From assembly GCA_905210845.1 (NCBI GenBank), contig CAJLYG010000143.1, positions 1 to 8,138 on the forward strand: a DNA stretch of 8,138 nucleotides. The letters are read 5' to 3'. Position 1 is the stretch's first letter. Every line of letters begins with the position of its first letter. Of this stretch, positions 1 to 6,523 are shown piece by piece. Source of the stretch: an uncultured Prevotella sp. GTDB taxonomy: Bacteria; Bacteroidota; Bacteroidia; Bacteroidales; Bacteroidaceae. The translations under genes and the position numbers were made by a program. The notes below the pieces were generated by a model, which was given only the letters and a program-made list of their open reading frames with translations, did not search any database and was not told where the DNA came from.

Positions 1-943
1 TGCCACACGCGAAGAGGCAGAGGAAGAAGCAAAGCGCATGCTCCATATCTATGCGACATTCGCCGAGGAATGGGCAGCCATCCCGGTGCTCCAAGGAGTA
101 AAGAGCGAGACGGAGCGGTTCGCAGGTGCCCTCGACACCTATACCATCGAGGCCATGATGCAGGATGGCAAGGCCTTGCAAAGTGGCACCTCTCATTTCT
201 TAGGACAGAACTTCGCCAAGAGCTTCGACGTGACCTTCTTGAACAAGGAAAACAAGCCCGAATATGTCTGGGCTACTTCTTGGGGAGTGTCTACCCGCTT
301 GATCGGTGGACTGGTCATGGTTCATTCCGATGACAACGGACTGGTATTGCCACCTCGTCTGGCTCCTATCCAGGTTGTCATTATCCCTATCTCGAAGGGT
401 GAAGAACAACTGCAGTCGATCACCAACAAGCTGACCCCAATCATCGACGAGCTGAAAGCCGCGGGCATCAGTGTCAAATACGACGACGCAGACAACAAAC
501 GCCCAGGCTTCAAGTTCGCAGACTATGAGCTGAAAGGTGTTCCCGTGCGCCTCGTCATGGGTGGCAGGGACCTGGAAAACGGCACTATCGAGATCATGCG
601 CCGTGATACCTTAGAAAAGGAGACCGTACCTGTGGAGGGAATCGTTCCCCGTATCCAGCAGTTGCTGGTTGACATGCAGAAGAACATCTTTGAGAAAGCC
701 CGTGCGTATCGCGATGCTCACGTCTATGAGTGTGACGATTATGAGGAGTTCAAGAAACGCATTAAAGATGGCGGGTTCTTCCTCTGTCATTGGGATGGCA
801 CCCCGGAGACAGAAGCCAAGATCAAGGAAGAGACACAGGCGACCATCCGTTGCGTGCCTTTCGCCTACGAGCAGACGCCCGGCGTTGACATGGTATCCGG
901 GAAGCCAGCCAAATGTCGCGTGATCATTGCTAGAAGTTATTAA
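1..943 (+). CDS. proS: Prolyl-tRNA synthetase, C-terminal part (5' end outside window)
   Basis: Cytoplasmic enzyme that charges tRNA(Pro) with proline using ATP. The reading frame is open from the left edge (first full codon at base 2), and its first residues ([13 protein letters not shown]) match a typical internal ProS stretch, so the Met at 38 is internal. About 313 residues are visible. Seen in order: the end of the class II catalytic domain, with [15 protein letters not shown] from base 188 and the motif-3 region [17 protein letters not shown] near 290-340; the class IIa anticodon-binding domain (about 356-670, starting [11 protein letters not shown]); and a C-terminal domain with four cysteines (codons starting 731, 785, 851 and 914) ending in Ser-Tyr. 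That ending and the Cys domain mark the shorter, archaeal/eukaryal-like ProS (usually a little under 500 residues) rather than the E. coli type with an editing insertion. A terminator follows 8 nt after the stop. The family assignment is very secure. Confidence 0.97.
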   Translation, partial: ATREEAEEEAKRMLHIYATFAEEWAAIPVLQGVKSETERFAGALDTYTIEAMMQDGKALQSGTSHFLGQNFAKSFDVTFLNKENKPEYVWATSWGVSTRLIGGLVMVHSDDNGLVLPPRLAPIQVVIIPISKGEEQLQSITNKLTPIIDELKAAGISVKYDDADNKRPGFKFADYELKGVPVRLVMGGRDLENGTIEIMRRDTLEKETVPVEGIVPRIQQLLVDMQKNIFEKARAYRDAHVYECDDYEEFKKRIKDGGFFLCHWDGTPETEAKIKEETQATIRCVPFAYEQTPGVDMVSGKPAKCRVIIARSY

Positions 944-951
944 GCAATTCC

Positions 952-987
952 ATCAAAAAAGCCTCCCGATAAGGAGGCTTTTTTGAT
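952..987. terminator. Bidirectional rho-independent terminator between proS and cdd
   Basis: A perfect 15-bp inverted repeat: ATCAAAAAAGCCTCC at 952-966 pairs with GGAGGCTTTTTTGAT at 973-987, around the 6-nt loop CGATAA. Each strand gives a GC-rich stem core (GCCTCC/GGAGGC) followed by six T residues, so it can end transcription from either side. It lies 8 nt after the proS stop (+) and 3 nt after the cdd stop (-), the expected place for a shared terminator of two convergent units. Confidence 0.93.
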
Positions 988-990
988 ATC

Positions 991-1470
991 TTATTTCATG
1001 CTCGCATCCACGAAGGACAAGGGCAGCAAGTCCTTGACACTCCCCACCACATACACTCCATCTTGCCCATAAAGCAGGATCCGGACGGGTTTCTGGTAGC
1101 GATCCTCTATCTCCAAGATCACCTGACGGCATGCCCCACATGGTGTCACCGGTTCTTGCAACAATCCACGGCTGTTCCGCGCGGCAATGGCAAGTGCAGT
1201 AATGGCATGCTCAGGACATTGTGCCTGCGCGGCAAAGATGGCTGTCCGCTCTGCACAAAGGCCAGAGGGGAAAGCCGCATTCTCCTGATTGGCGCCGATG
1301 ATGATGGAATCATCGTCTAAACGGATGGCTGCCCCTACCCGAAAATGACTGTATTTGGCATAGGAATGATCCGTGGCACGGATCGCATGCTGGATCAATT
1401 CCTGGTCTTTCTCTGGCAACTCATTCAAGTTACAATGCTGGATCTGGACGTGTATATCAATTGTTTTCAT
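991..1470 (-). CDS. cdd: Cytidine deaminase
   Basis: Zn-dependent enzyme that deaminates cytidine and deoxycytidine to uridine and deoxyuridine in pyrimidine salvage. Numbering from the ATG at 1470 (159 residues), the signature is complete: NQENA at 61-65 (ribose-binding Asn and Glu), CAERTA at 72-77 (zinc ligand Cys72, catalytic Glu74) and PCGACRQ at 110-116 (zinc ligands Cys111 and Cys114). The three-cysteine zinc site is that of the small tetrameric Cdd class; the length is somewhat above the roughly 130 residues of Bacillus-type enzymes. An in-frame TTG two codons upstream (1474-1476) could also serve as start, but the ATG is preferred; no Shine-Dalgarno sequence is visible for either. 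It is the last gene of the leftward group, 18 nt after the beta-helix lipoprotein, and ends at the shared terminator. The neighbouring genes have no obvious link to nucleoside salvage. Confidence 0.96.
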   Translation of the reverse strand: MKTIDIHVQIQHCNLNELPEKDQELIQHAIRATDHSYAKYSHFRVGAAIRLDDDSIIIGANQENAAFPSGLCAERTAIFAAQAQCPEHAITALAIAARNSRGLLQEPVTPCGACRQVILEIEDRYQKPVRILLYGQDGVYVVGSVKDLLPLSFVDASMK

Positions 1471-1488
1471 ACGCAAATAGATTGATCG

Positions 1489-2931
1489 TTATTTCTCTTT
1501 ATATTCGTAAGCCCCTATGTCGGGCTTATCGTCCCTCCGTAAGCCATCCCGGTCGGTAGGCAGTGCCGTGGAAGCATCTGCCGCACTAATCGCCACACTA
1601 TTCCCTTTCAGATGGAAATCATAGACAAGGTTATTCTCGTCAACCAGCAAGAATTGCTTCTTGCCCCCATTGACTGTGTCTTTTACGTTCTCGTAGACCA
1701 CATGAGGGAAATGGATACTGTCCTCGCTCGTAATGGCAGGCGTACGGATGACGCAATGGTCGAAGGTGTAATCCCAAGATAAAGAGTCAGCTCCTTTCTC
1801 CCCCATCAGCTCATCATCGGCATAACCCGTGATCAAACTATTCTTGCACGACAGGATAAGTGGGGACGACTGATTGGAAAAACGGATCGCGGCACCATGC
1901 TCCGCATCGAAAGGATAGAACTGTGCCAAGGTGCAATTGTCAAGCGTTGCCTGTCCCCCATTGATCCACACACAGTCGTTAAGAGTATTACTGAACACGC
2001 AATTCTTTAAGCTAACGACAGCATGACGGGATGCCAAGCCATATCCTTGACAGTTATGGACGGTTGATGCCTCCATCAGCAAGGCAGGGAAAGATGCCCT
2101 CGTGTCCATTGAGTCGACGATAATCCCGGTAAAGGCACCATGGAGATCCGTATATGACAATTGATTGCCGACAGAGCCAGCATGAATATGAATGCCATTC
2201 CATTGCCCGCTCACCCGGTCATAAGGCAAATAATCAAACATCCGGTCCAAGCGATCGCCTCGCAAGACGACATTCGAGTCTGCCGATCCCTTGCACACTA
2301 ATTTGCCATACACATCCATGCCGGCACCGGAATGGAAATACAAAGTCGTCCCTGCGCCGATCGTCAGCGTAGCACCTGCTGCCACCGTGATACCTTGATA
2401 GACAACGATCGGACGACTACTTTGAAGGGTTGTATCCCGGCTTACCTGCCATCCATCTATCTTTTGCGCATCCCATGTATACGCCAACAGATTGATCTTC
2501 TGTTCCTTTCCACTCTCTAAGTTGAAGACAATATTGTCTCGCACCGGCTGAGGATCGACCTGACCGGAGCGGGGTGCCGTCACCTCAACGAAGATTCGAA
2601 TACTGTCCTTCTTGCGAATCTCCAGACCTGATGTCTGATAACCATTGTCCTGACCTAAATACGTGCCATTGACGTTCACCCGGAACCCACTTTGATTCCC
2701 ACGCTCCAACCTCACCTGCGAACACCGTATACCATCACCGGAACGGTTGTATGCCCACAAGGAACGAGTGGAAGATGGGACCGTAGAAAAGACAGTGTCC
2801 ATCTTGACCGTATCCATCGAGAAAGACAAAAGGTGATCAGGTGATGTTGAAAAAGAATCATCATCACTACAACCCATCAGCAATAAGGCTGATGTTGCCA
2901 GCACACCTAACATCATACACCATTTCATCAT
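1489..2931 (-). CDS. Surface lipoprotein with right-handed beta-helix and choice-of-anchor-Q-like C-terminus
   Basis: A 480-residue predicted lipoprotein of unknown function. Residues 1-20 form a signal peptide ending in the lipobox LMGC, with Cys21 as the lipidated residue. Cys21 is followed by SDDD, close to the acidic export signal known to send Bacteroidota lipoproteins to the cell surface. Residues about 30-160 look like an Ig-like beta domain (DTVKMDTVFSTVPSSTRSLWAYN at its start). Residues about 175-400 carry the spaced Gly/Asn/Val pattern of a parallel beta-helix (for example ITVAAGATLTIGAGTTLYF, VHNCQGYGLA, VSLKNCVFSN, ATLDNCTLAQF). The end (DRDGLRRDDKPDIGAYEY) matches the close of the choice-of-anchor Q domain often found on such proteins. 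No catalytic residues of a pectate lyase or similar enzyme could be assigned, so an enzymatic role (glycan cleavage) is only a possibility. Two adjacent ATG codons (2931 and 2928) could start it. It lies 32 nt after the MFS gene. Confidence 0.85.
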   Translation of the reverse strand: MMKWCMMLGVLATSALLLMGCSDDDSFSTSPDHLLSFSMDTVKMDTVFSTVPSSTRSLWAYNRSGDGIRCSQVRLERGNQSGFRVNVNGTYLGQDNGYQTSGLEIRKKDSIRIFVEVTAPRSGQVDPQPVRDNIVFNLESGKEQKINLLAYTWDAQKIDGWQVSRDTTLQSSRPIVVYQGITVAAGATLTIGAGTTLYFHSGAGMDVYGKLVCKGSADSNVVLRGDRLDRMFDYLPYDRVSGQWNGIHIHAGSVGNQLSYTDLHGAFTGIIVDSMDTRASFPALLMEASTVHNCQGYGLASRHAVVSLKNCVFSNTLNDCVWINGGQATLDNCTLAQFYPFDAEHGAAIRFSNQSSPLILSCKNSLITGYADDELMGEKGADSLSWDYTFDHCVIRTPAITSEDSIHFPHVVYENVKDTVNGGKKQFLLVDENNLVYDFHLKGNSVAISAADASTALPTDRDGLRRDDKPDIGAYEYKEK

Positions 2932-2963
2932 TCAGATAACGAATGAAAAGGGGATTTATTGCA

Positions 2964-4157
2964 TTACCGGTTCTTATGCCTCACATACCAGCCATGCGTA
3001 AAGAAATTATAGAAGAGCAAAGCAACGACTGTCAGTACCAGTCCACACCATAGCAGTTCATGAGTTCGTTGGTAGAATACAGCATATCCCAAGAACAGCC
3101 CCAATGATATACCCGACTCCCATGCCAAGAAGAAAGTACTCTGTGAGGTGCCTCTCTGACAATGCTTGCTTAGTTTCAAGAAGAAGAGAAGGAAACGGCT
3201 CCCGATGATGCCGATCCCAAAGCCAATAAAGAACGGGGCGATATATTCCACTGTCACCTGCCGCCTCGTCAGCATGATCAGGAAGGCAGTGCCCATCAAC
3301 AAGAGTCCGGTAATGGTCTCACTCTTCAGGTTGGCATCCGCGAAAGCATATTTCTCTGCCAAGATTGCCAACAAAAATCCAGCCATGATAATGGCATAGA
3401 ACTTAGGGGTATGTCCCATGGACATGACCAGTCCCAGAATAGTAGTGACCATTATGAGGTTCAAGAACAACCACTTCCCCTGTGGGAGGAAGAACCTGTC
3501 AAGACTTACCTTCGGGAGGTTGTCCTCATGAGCCCGAAAAGGAAAGGACACGCTACGGATCAAGAGATAAGCGATGACAATGCAGATCACTGCAGCAAAA
3601 CATATCATCGTTCCCCATTGCTGCGGTGAGGTGTATTGGACAACGAGCAAGCCGATCATCGGCCCAATCGAGACCCCAAACCTGCCAAACCAAGAAGCGG
3701 AATGATTCGCCTCCGTACGTTGGAACGACTCGCACTTGTCAATGATCAACGTACTGGTCAATACCATGTGTGCCAGTCCGAAGCAGGCGCCCAACAAAAC
3801 ACGCCATGCCACGAAATGCCAGACACATAACTTGTTCAGCAACATCCTGTCCTGGACAAAGTACATTCCACCCAACACGATCACCATTCCGCAAAGCGAA
3901 AAGATGCAGACCTCATTCCTGCGGTATTCCTGAACCAGATAACTGACAAAAGGTCCGAAAAGGAAAAGACCGATGCCATACGATCCCATGATCAGTCCTA
4001 CTTGTTCTCCTGTCAGATGCATTACTTTCAGCAACCACAGGGGTTGCACGGGTATCAGCATGTATACTGCAATGGTTAGCAGCATGTTCGCCATAGCCAA
4101 GAACCAAAAGTCCCGGTGCCATAGGTTGATGTGAATCGGTGTATTTTGTGTATCCAT
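2964..4157 (-). CDS. MFS transporter, substrate unknown
   Basis: A 397-residue inner-membrane protein with about 12 hydrophobic segments (roughly residues 17-43, 51-73, 83-101, 112-139, 158-176, 182-202, 228-248, 252-268, 282-297, 305-328, 342-361 and 366-386) and a charged loop near 203-227 between the two halves, as expected of the major facilitator superfamily. The loop after segment 2 (GPFVSYLVQEYRRNEV) resembles MFS motif A but lacks the usual Asp-Arg, and segment 5 has FGVSIGPMIG, like the Gly-Pro motif C of exporters. Both are readings by eye. The gene starts 12 nt after the panB stop and ends 32 nt before the lipoprotein, so cotranscription with panB is likely. That position makes a role with pantoate, pantothenate or a related metabolite possible, but nothing in the sequence fixes the substrate; sugar or drug efflux are equally open. 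Confidence 0.87.
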   Translation of the reverse strand: MDTQNTPIHINLWHRDFWFLAMANMLLTIAVYMLIPVQPLWLLKVMHLTGEQVGLIMGSYGIGLFLFGPFVSYLVQEYRRNEVCIFSLCGMVIVLGGMYFVQDRMLLNKLCVWHFVAWRVLLGACFGLAHMVLTSTLIIDKCESFQRTEANHSASWFGRFGVSIGPMIGLLVVQYTSPQQWGTMICFAAVICIVIAYLLIRSVSFPFRAHEDNLPKVSLDRFFLPQGKWLFLNLIMVTTILGLVMSMGHTPKFYAIIMAGFLLAILAEKYAFADANLKSETITGLLLMGTAFLIMLTRRQVTVEYIAPFFIGFGIGIIGSRFLLFFLKLSKHCQRGTSQSTFFLAWESGISLGLFLGYAVFYQRTHELLWCGLVLTVVALLFYNFFTHGWYVRHKNR

Positions 4158-4169
4158 TTACAAAACGGA

Positions 4170-4991
4170 TTAGTAACTCTCGCTTTCATTGGGGAAGTCA
4201 GATGCCTTCACGTCCCTGACATAATTGCCCACGGCATCCGTCATCACCTGGTTGAGGTCGGCATAATGCCTGAGGAACTTAGGCTTGAAGCCTTGCGTCA
4301 TTCCCATCATGTCAGCATAGACCAAGACCTGTCCATCGGTCTGGTTGCCTGCTCCAATCCCAATAGTTGCGCATTTGACCTCACGGGTAACCTCCGCAGC
4401 CAATGCTGCCGGCACCTTCTCCAAGACGATGCAGAAACATCCTGCCTCATCCAATGCCTTTGCATCAGAAAGCAGTTTCTTGGCTTCCGCTTCCTCTTTT
4501 GCCCTCAGTCCGTATCCCCCGAACTGATGGATGCTCTGGGGGGTCAGCCCCAAATGCCCACAAACCGGTATTCCGGCATGGACAATGCCCCTGACCGTAT
4601 CAATGATTTCCACTCCCCCTTCTAACTTAACGGCATCCACACCGGTTTCTTTCATGATCCTCACTGCACTTCGGATACCCTCTTCCCTGCTTACCTGGTA
4701 ACTGCCAAAAGGCATGTCACACAGGACGAGCGCATGGGAAACAGCCTTCGCGACACTCCGCGCATGATAGATCATCTGATCTAAGGTAATGGGAATCGTA
4801 TTCTCGTTCCCTGCCATCACATTGGATGCAGAGTCGCCGATGAGGATACTGTCCACCCCGGCCTTGTCAATAATACCCGCCGTAGTAAAGTCATAGGCGG
4901 TGAGCATTGATATTTTCTCTCCGCTATTCTTCATCTCTATGAAACGGCGAGTGGTAACTTTCTTCTTATCAGTAATTAAATAACCAGCCAT
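4170..4991 (-). CDS. panB: 3-methyl-2-oxobutanoate hydroxymethyltransferase (ketopantoate hydroxymethyltransferase)
   Basis: Cytoplasmic enzyme of the first committed step of pantothenate and coenzyme A synthesis: it transfers a hydroxymethyl group from 5,10-methylene-tetrahydrofolate to 2-oxoisovalerate, giving 2-dehydropantoate. The full 273-residue TIM-barrel protein is present. Metal and substrate residues known from E. coli PanB appear at Asp53 (ILIGDSASNV), Asp92 (LCDMPFGSY) and Lys122 (AVKLEGG), and the catalytic-base Glu is Glu191 (IVLEKVP). Other family blocks are ISMLTAYDFTTA (28-39), GHLGLTPQSIHQFGGYG (145-161) and GIGAGNQTDGQVLV (211-224). The MAGYLITDKKKVTT start is normal for this family in Bacteroidota and supports the ATG at 4991. 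It lies 30 nt after the HAD gene and 12 nt before the MFS gene. No panC, panD or panE is in the window. A promoter-like element overlaps the end of the upstream gene. Confidence 0.98.
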   Translation of the reverse strand: MAGYLITDKKKVTTRRFIEMKNSGEKISMLTAYDFTTAGIIDKAGVDSILIGDSASNVMAGNENTIPITLDQMIYHARSVAKAVSHALVLCDMPFGSYQVSREEGIRSAVRIMKETGVDAVKLEGGVEIIDTVRGIVHAGIPVCGHLGLTPQSIHQFGGYGLRAKEEAEAKKLLSDAKALDEAGCFCIVLEKVPAALAAEVTREVKCATIGIGAGNQTDGQVLVYADMMGMTQGFKPKFLRHYADLNQVMTDAVGNYVRDVKASDFPNESESY

Positions 4992-5016
4992 TTTGCTTGA
5001 AATTGATTTCGGGGTG

Positions 5017-5024
5017 CAAATTTA
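5017..5024 (-). promoter_or_regulatory. Putative -7 promoter element for panB
   Basis: On the minus strand this reads TAAATTTG, a full match to the Bacteroidota -7 consensus TAnnTTTG. A start of transcription near 5010 would leave a leader of about 20 nt before the panB ATG at 4991. Its first three bases (5024-5022) are the TAA stop codon of the upstream HAD gene. A -33 TTTG box at the usual spacing is not clear; a TTG at 5042-5040 is somewhat too close. The site suggests panB and the genes after it can be transcribed separately from the HAD gene. Confidence 0.5.
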
Positions 5025-5657
5025 CATAATTTCTTTGAGCAATGAAATATCTTGACCGATATAATTTGGAATACAGATATCACAATAAGACTTGATTGAC
5101 TCCTCACTATTGGTTGTCGAAAGACCCACTACTTTCATGTGGGCCGCCTTCACGGATTTCAGTCCATTAAAGCTGTCCTCGAACCCTACGCACGCAACAG
5201 GCTGAACCCCTAACCTCTTTGCTGCTCGCAAGTAACAGTCCGGGTCTGGCTTCCCCTTGCGAAAGTCCTCTGCCGTCAAGATCGCATCGAACATGCCCTT
5301 GAATTCCGGATGCGACCGGTAAACATTGTCCATCTTGGAATGATTGCTGCTCGTAACCACCGCTGTCAGCATCCCATGGGTTTTCAAGTCCTGCAAGAAA
5401 TCCTGGAAACCTGGCACATAATCGAAACTCATCTTTCGCTCAAGGTCATCTACAGCCTGGACAATCCTTTTCTGTTCTTCCTCTTTCCCTTTGAAGAAGG
5501 TATCGAAGATCTCCGTCAAGGTACGTCCTTTAATAATATGCGCAAGATCCTTTTTATCTGGAAAATAATACCGACTTTGCTCATCCCAAAAGGCTGTATA
5601 CTGGGGTTCGGTATCAAAGATGACACCATCCAAATCGAAGAGCGCAGCTTTATACAT
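5022..5657 (-). CDS. HAD-superfamily hydrolase, beta-phosphoglucomutase-like
   Basis: A 211-residue HAD protein of the phosphatase/phosphomutase group that forms an aspartyl-phosphate intermediate. Motif I is DLDGVIFDTEP (nucleophile Asp8, acid/base Asp10), motif II is VVTSSN (Thr102/Ser103), motif III is the Lys of KGKPDPDCY (Lys136), and motif IV is GFEDSFNG (Glu160, Asp161, Mg2+ binding). A helical cap of about 65 residues lies between motif I and PGFQDFL, as in the beta-phosphoglucomutase and phosphoglycolate phosphatase families. Which sugar phosphate or other phosphate ester it uses cannot be read from the sequence. The open frame continues upstream of 5657, but the ATG at 5657 puts MYKAALFDLDG at the N-terminus exactly as the family expects, and the longer frame would run through the promoter region and into the divergent gene. 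It is first in the leftward group; panB follows after 30 nt. Confidence 0.92.
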   Translation of the reverse strand: MYKAALFDLDGVIFDTEPQYTAFWDEQSRYYFPDKKDLAHIIKGRTLTEIFDTFFKGKEEEQKRIVQAVDDLERKMSFDYVPGFQDFLQDLKTHGMLTAVVTSSNHSKMDNVYRSHPEFKGMFDAILTAEDFRKGKPDPDCYLRAAKRLGVQPVACVGFEDSFNGLKSVKAAHMKVVGLSTTNSEESIKSYCDICIPNYIGQDISLLKEIM

Positions 5658-5683
5658 TTTTTCAATTTTTAATGATGATGGTG

Positions 5684-5691
5684 CAAAGGTA
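5684..5691 (-). promoter_or_regulatory. Putative -7 promoter element for the HAD gene
   Basis: On the minus strand this reads TACCTTTG (followed by C), matching the Bacteroidota -7 consensus TAnnTTTG. Transcription would begin near 5677, giving a leader of about 20 nt before the ATG at 5657. No strong -33 box is evident at normal spacing. The element forms one arm of the inverted repeat at 5683-5714. Confidence 0.6.
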
Positions 5692-5705
5692 CGAAAAAAT
5701 ATTCG

Positions 5706-5713
5706 TAACTTTG
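5706..5713 (+). promoter_or_regulatory. Putative -7 promoter element for the DUF4163/rsmG operon
   Basis: TAACTTTG (followed by C) is a full match to the Bacteroidota -7 consensus TAnnTTTG. The last G is only 8 nt before the ATG at 5722, so transcription would begin about 5719-5721 and leave almost no leader. No clear -33 TTTG is seen at the usual distance; that place is taken by the opposing -7 element. Confidence 0.6.
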
Positions 5714-5721
5714 CCACAAGT

Positions 5722-6522
5722 ATGAAGAAATTGATTATCGCAGCGTTGGCTGTTCTCATCATGGGTGCTTGCGGGCAAAGGAAGACGTCTACCGCCAAGG
5801 TCAATGGGATGGTCATAGACAGCATTGTGAGGGATACCTGCGTATGGTTAGAGAGCGGGAAGAAAGGTCCCAAGTGTGAACTGTCCCTGAACATCCAATA
5901 TATCAAGAGCGGGAAGGGAGCCGCCCTCATCAATGATACATTGTTGCGGTCGGGTATCCTTGCGCCCGACTATCTTTCCTTAACCCAGGAGAAGATCCAG
6001 GTGAGGGCTGCCGTTGACTCTTTCGTGAATCGATTTCTCAACGACTACAAGCGGGATTACGGTGACCTCTATGCACAGGACAAGGTAAACGCAGCCTCCT
6101 ATCAGGTGGAATACAGGGTGAAGACGGAGACCCATTCCCATGAAGATGTCCTCTCCTACACGGCACATATCTACTCCTTCGCAGGTGGGGAGCACGGCAT
6201 TGACCAAACCCTTGTCCGCAATTTCAACACCCGCACGGGACGGCTGATCCACCTCTCCGATCTTTTTGTTCCCGGCTATGAGCAAGGGTTGAAAGAAATG
6301 ATCCTCGAAAAGATGTGCGAGAAGTACCACGCCCATGATATAGAGGAATTAAACCAACAGTCGATCTTTGCGGATCGACATGTCTATATCCCAGACAACT
6401 TCCTGCTTAAAGGCGACCAGATCACCTTCATCTACTGCCAAGACGAGATCGCCCCAGATGCCTTAGGTGAGATCAGGGTCACGTTCGACAAAAATGAACT
6501 CAAGAAATTAATGAAGAAATAA
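5722..6522 (+). CDS. DUF4163/DUF3298 (RsiV-like) lipoprotein
   Basis: A 266-residue envelope lipoprotein of unknown exact role. MKKLIIAALAVLIMGAC is a short signal peptide with a lipobox ending at Cys17. Residues about 50-155 fit DUF4163, and residues about 150-258 carry the DUF3298 pattern: YSFAGGEHGI, NFNTRTGRLIHLSDLF, then ITFIYCQDEIAPDALGEIRVTF near the end. This domain pair is known from Bacillus RsiV (an anti-sigma factor that binds lysozyme) and from peptidoglycan deacetylase PdaC, where it is not the catalytic part. No sigma-factor gene or deacetylase domain is present here, so lysozyme or peptidoglycan binding is only a hypothesis. The ATG at 5722 is chosen because it gives a proper signal peptide; the frame upstream to 5620 crosses the divergent promoter and the HAD gene start. 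First gene of the rightward operon, ending 1 nt before rsmG. The basic residues after Cys17 (GQRK) lack the acidic surface-export signal, so a periplasm-facing location is likelier. Confidence 0.9.
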   Translation: MKKLIIAALAVLIMGACGQRKTSTAKVNGMVIDSIVRDTCVWLESGKKGPKCELSLNIQYIKSGKGAALINDTLLRSGILAPDYLSLTQEKIQVRAAVDSFVNRFLNDYKRDYGDLYAQDKVNAASYQVEYRVKTETHSHEDVLSYTAHIYSFAGGEHGIDQTLVRNFNTRTGRLIHLSDLFVPGYEQGLKEMILEKMCEKYHAHDIEELNQQSIFADRHVYIPDNFLLKGDQITFIYCQDEIAPDALGEIRVTFDKNELKKLMKK

Positions 6523-6523
6523 G

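Larger units (their letters stand above)
5683..5714. repeat. Inverted repeat joining two divergent promoter elements
   Basis: GCAAAGGTACGAA at 5683-5695 is matched in inverted orientation by TTCGTAACTTTGC at 5702-5714, with 12 of 13 positions complementary (the mismatch is 5689/5708) and an AT-only centre AAAATA at 5696-5701. Each arm contains a TAnnTTTG promoter element pointing outward. It could be an operator read by a dimeric regulator, or simply two convergently evolved promoter cores; the sequence does not decide. Confidence 0.75.

Noticed and set aside
1471..1476. TTG start for cdd two codons upstream of the ATG
   Set aside because: Adds only two residues, has no better ribosome site, and the ATG at 1470 is the simpler choice; it cannot be fully excluded.
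1471..1488. A TCTATTTG sequence before cdd as its own promoter
   Set aside because: It misses the second base of TAnnTTTG and ends only about 3 nt before the ATG, with no -33 box, so cdd is better seen as the end of the lipoprotein transcript.
2932..4169. A hidden small RNA or riboswitch in the leftward group's gaps (32 nt before the lipoprotein, 12 nt before the MFS gene)
   Set aside because: The gaps are too short and show no stable hairpin.
4131..4625. A 164-codon open frame on the plus strand antisense to panB
   Set aside because: It lies wholly opposite the well-supported panB and MFS start, its translation shows no recognisable domain and is rich in Cys and His as antisense frames often are.
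5620..5721. A 34-residue N-terminal extension of the DUF4163 lipoprotein
   Set aside because: It would bury the signal peptide and lipobox inside the protein and would place the start inside the HAD gene, upstream of the promoter element.
5658..5933. A 92-residue N-terminal extension of the HAD gene
   Set aside because: The extension crosses the divergent promoter region and runs antisense to the lipoprotein gene; the HAD family starts right at MYKAALFDLDG (5657).
5980..6336. A 118-codon minus-strand frame inside the lipoprotein gene
   Set aside because: Shadow of a confidently identified plus-strand gene, with no domain or promoter.
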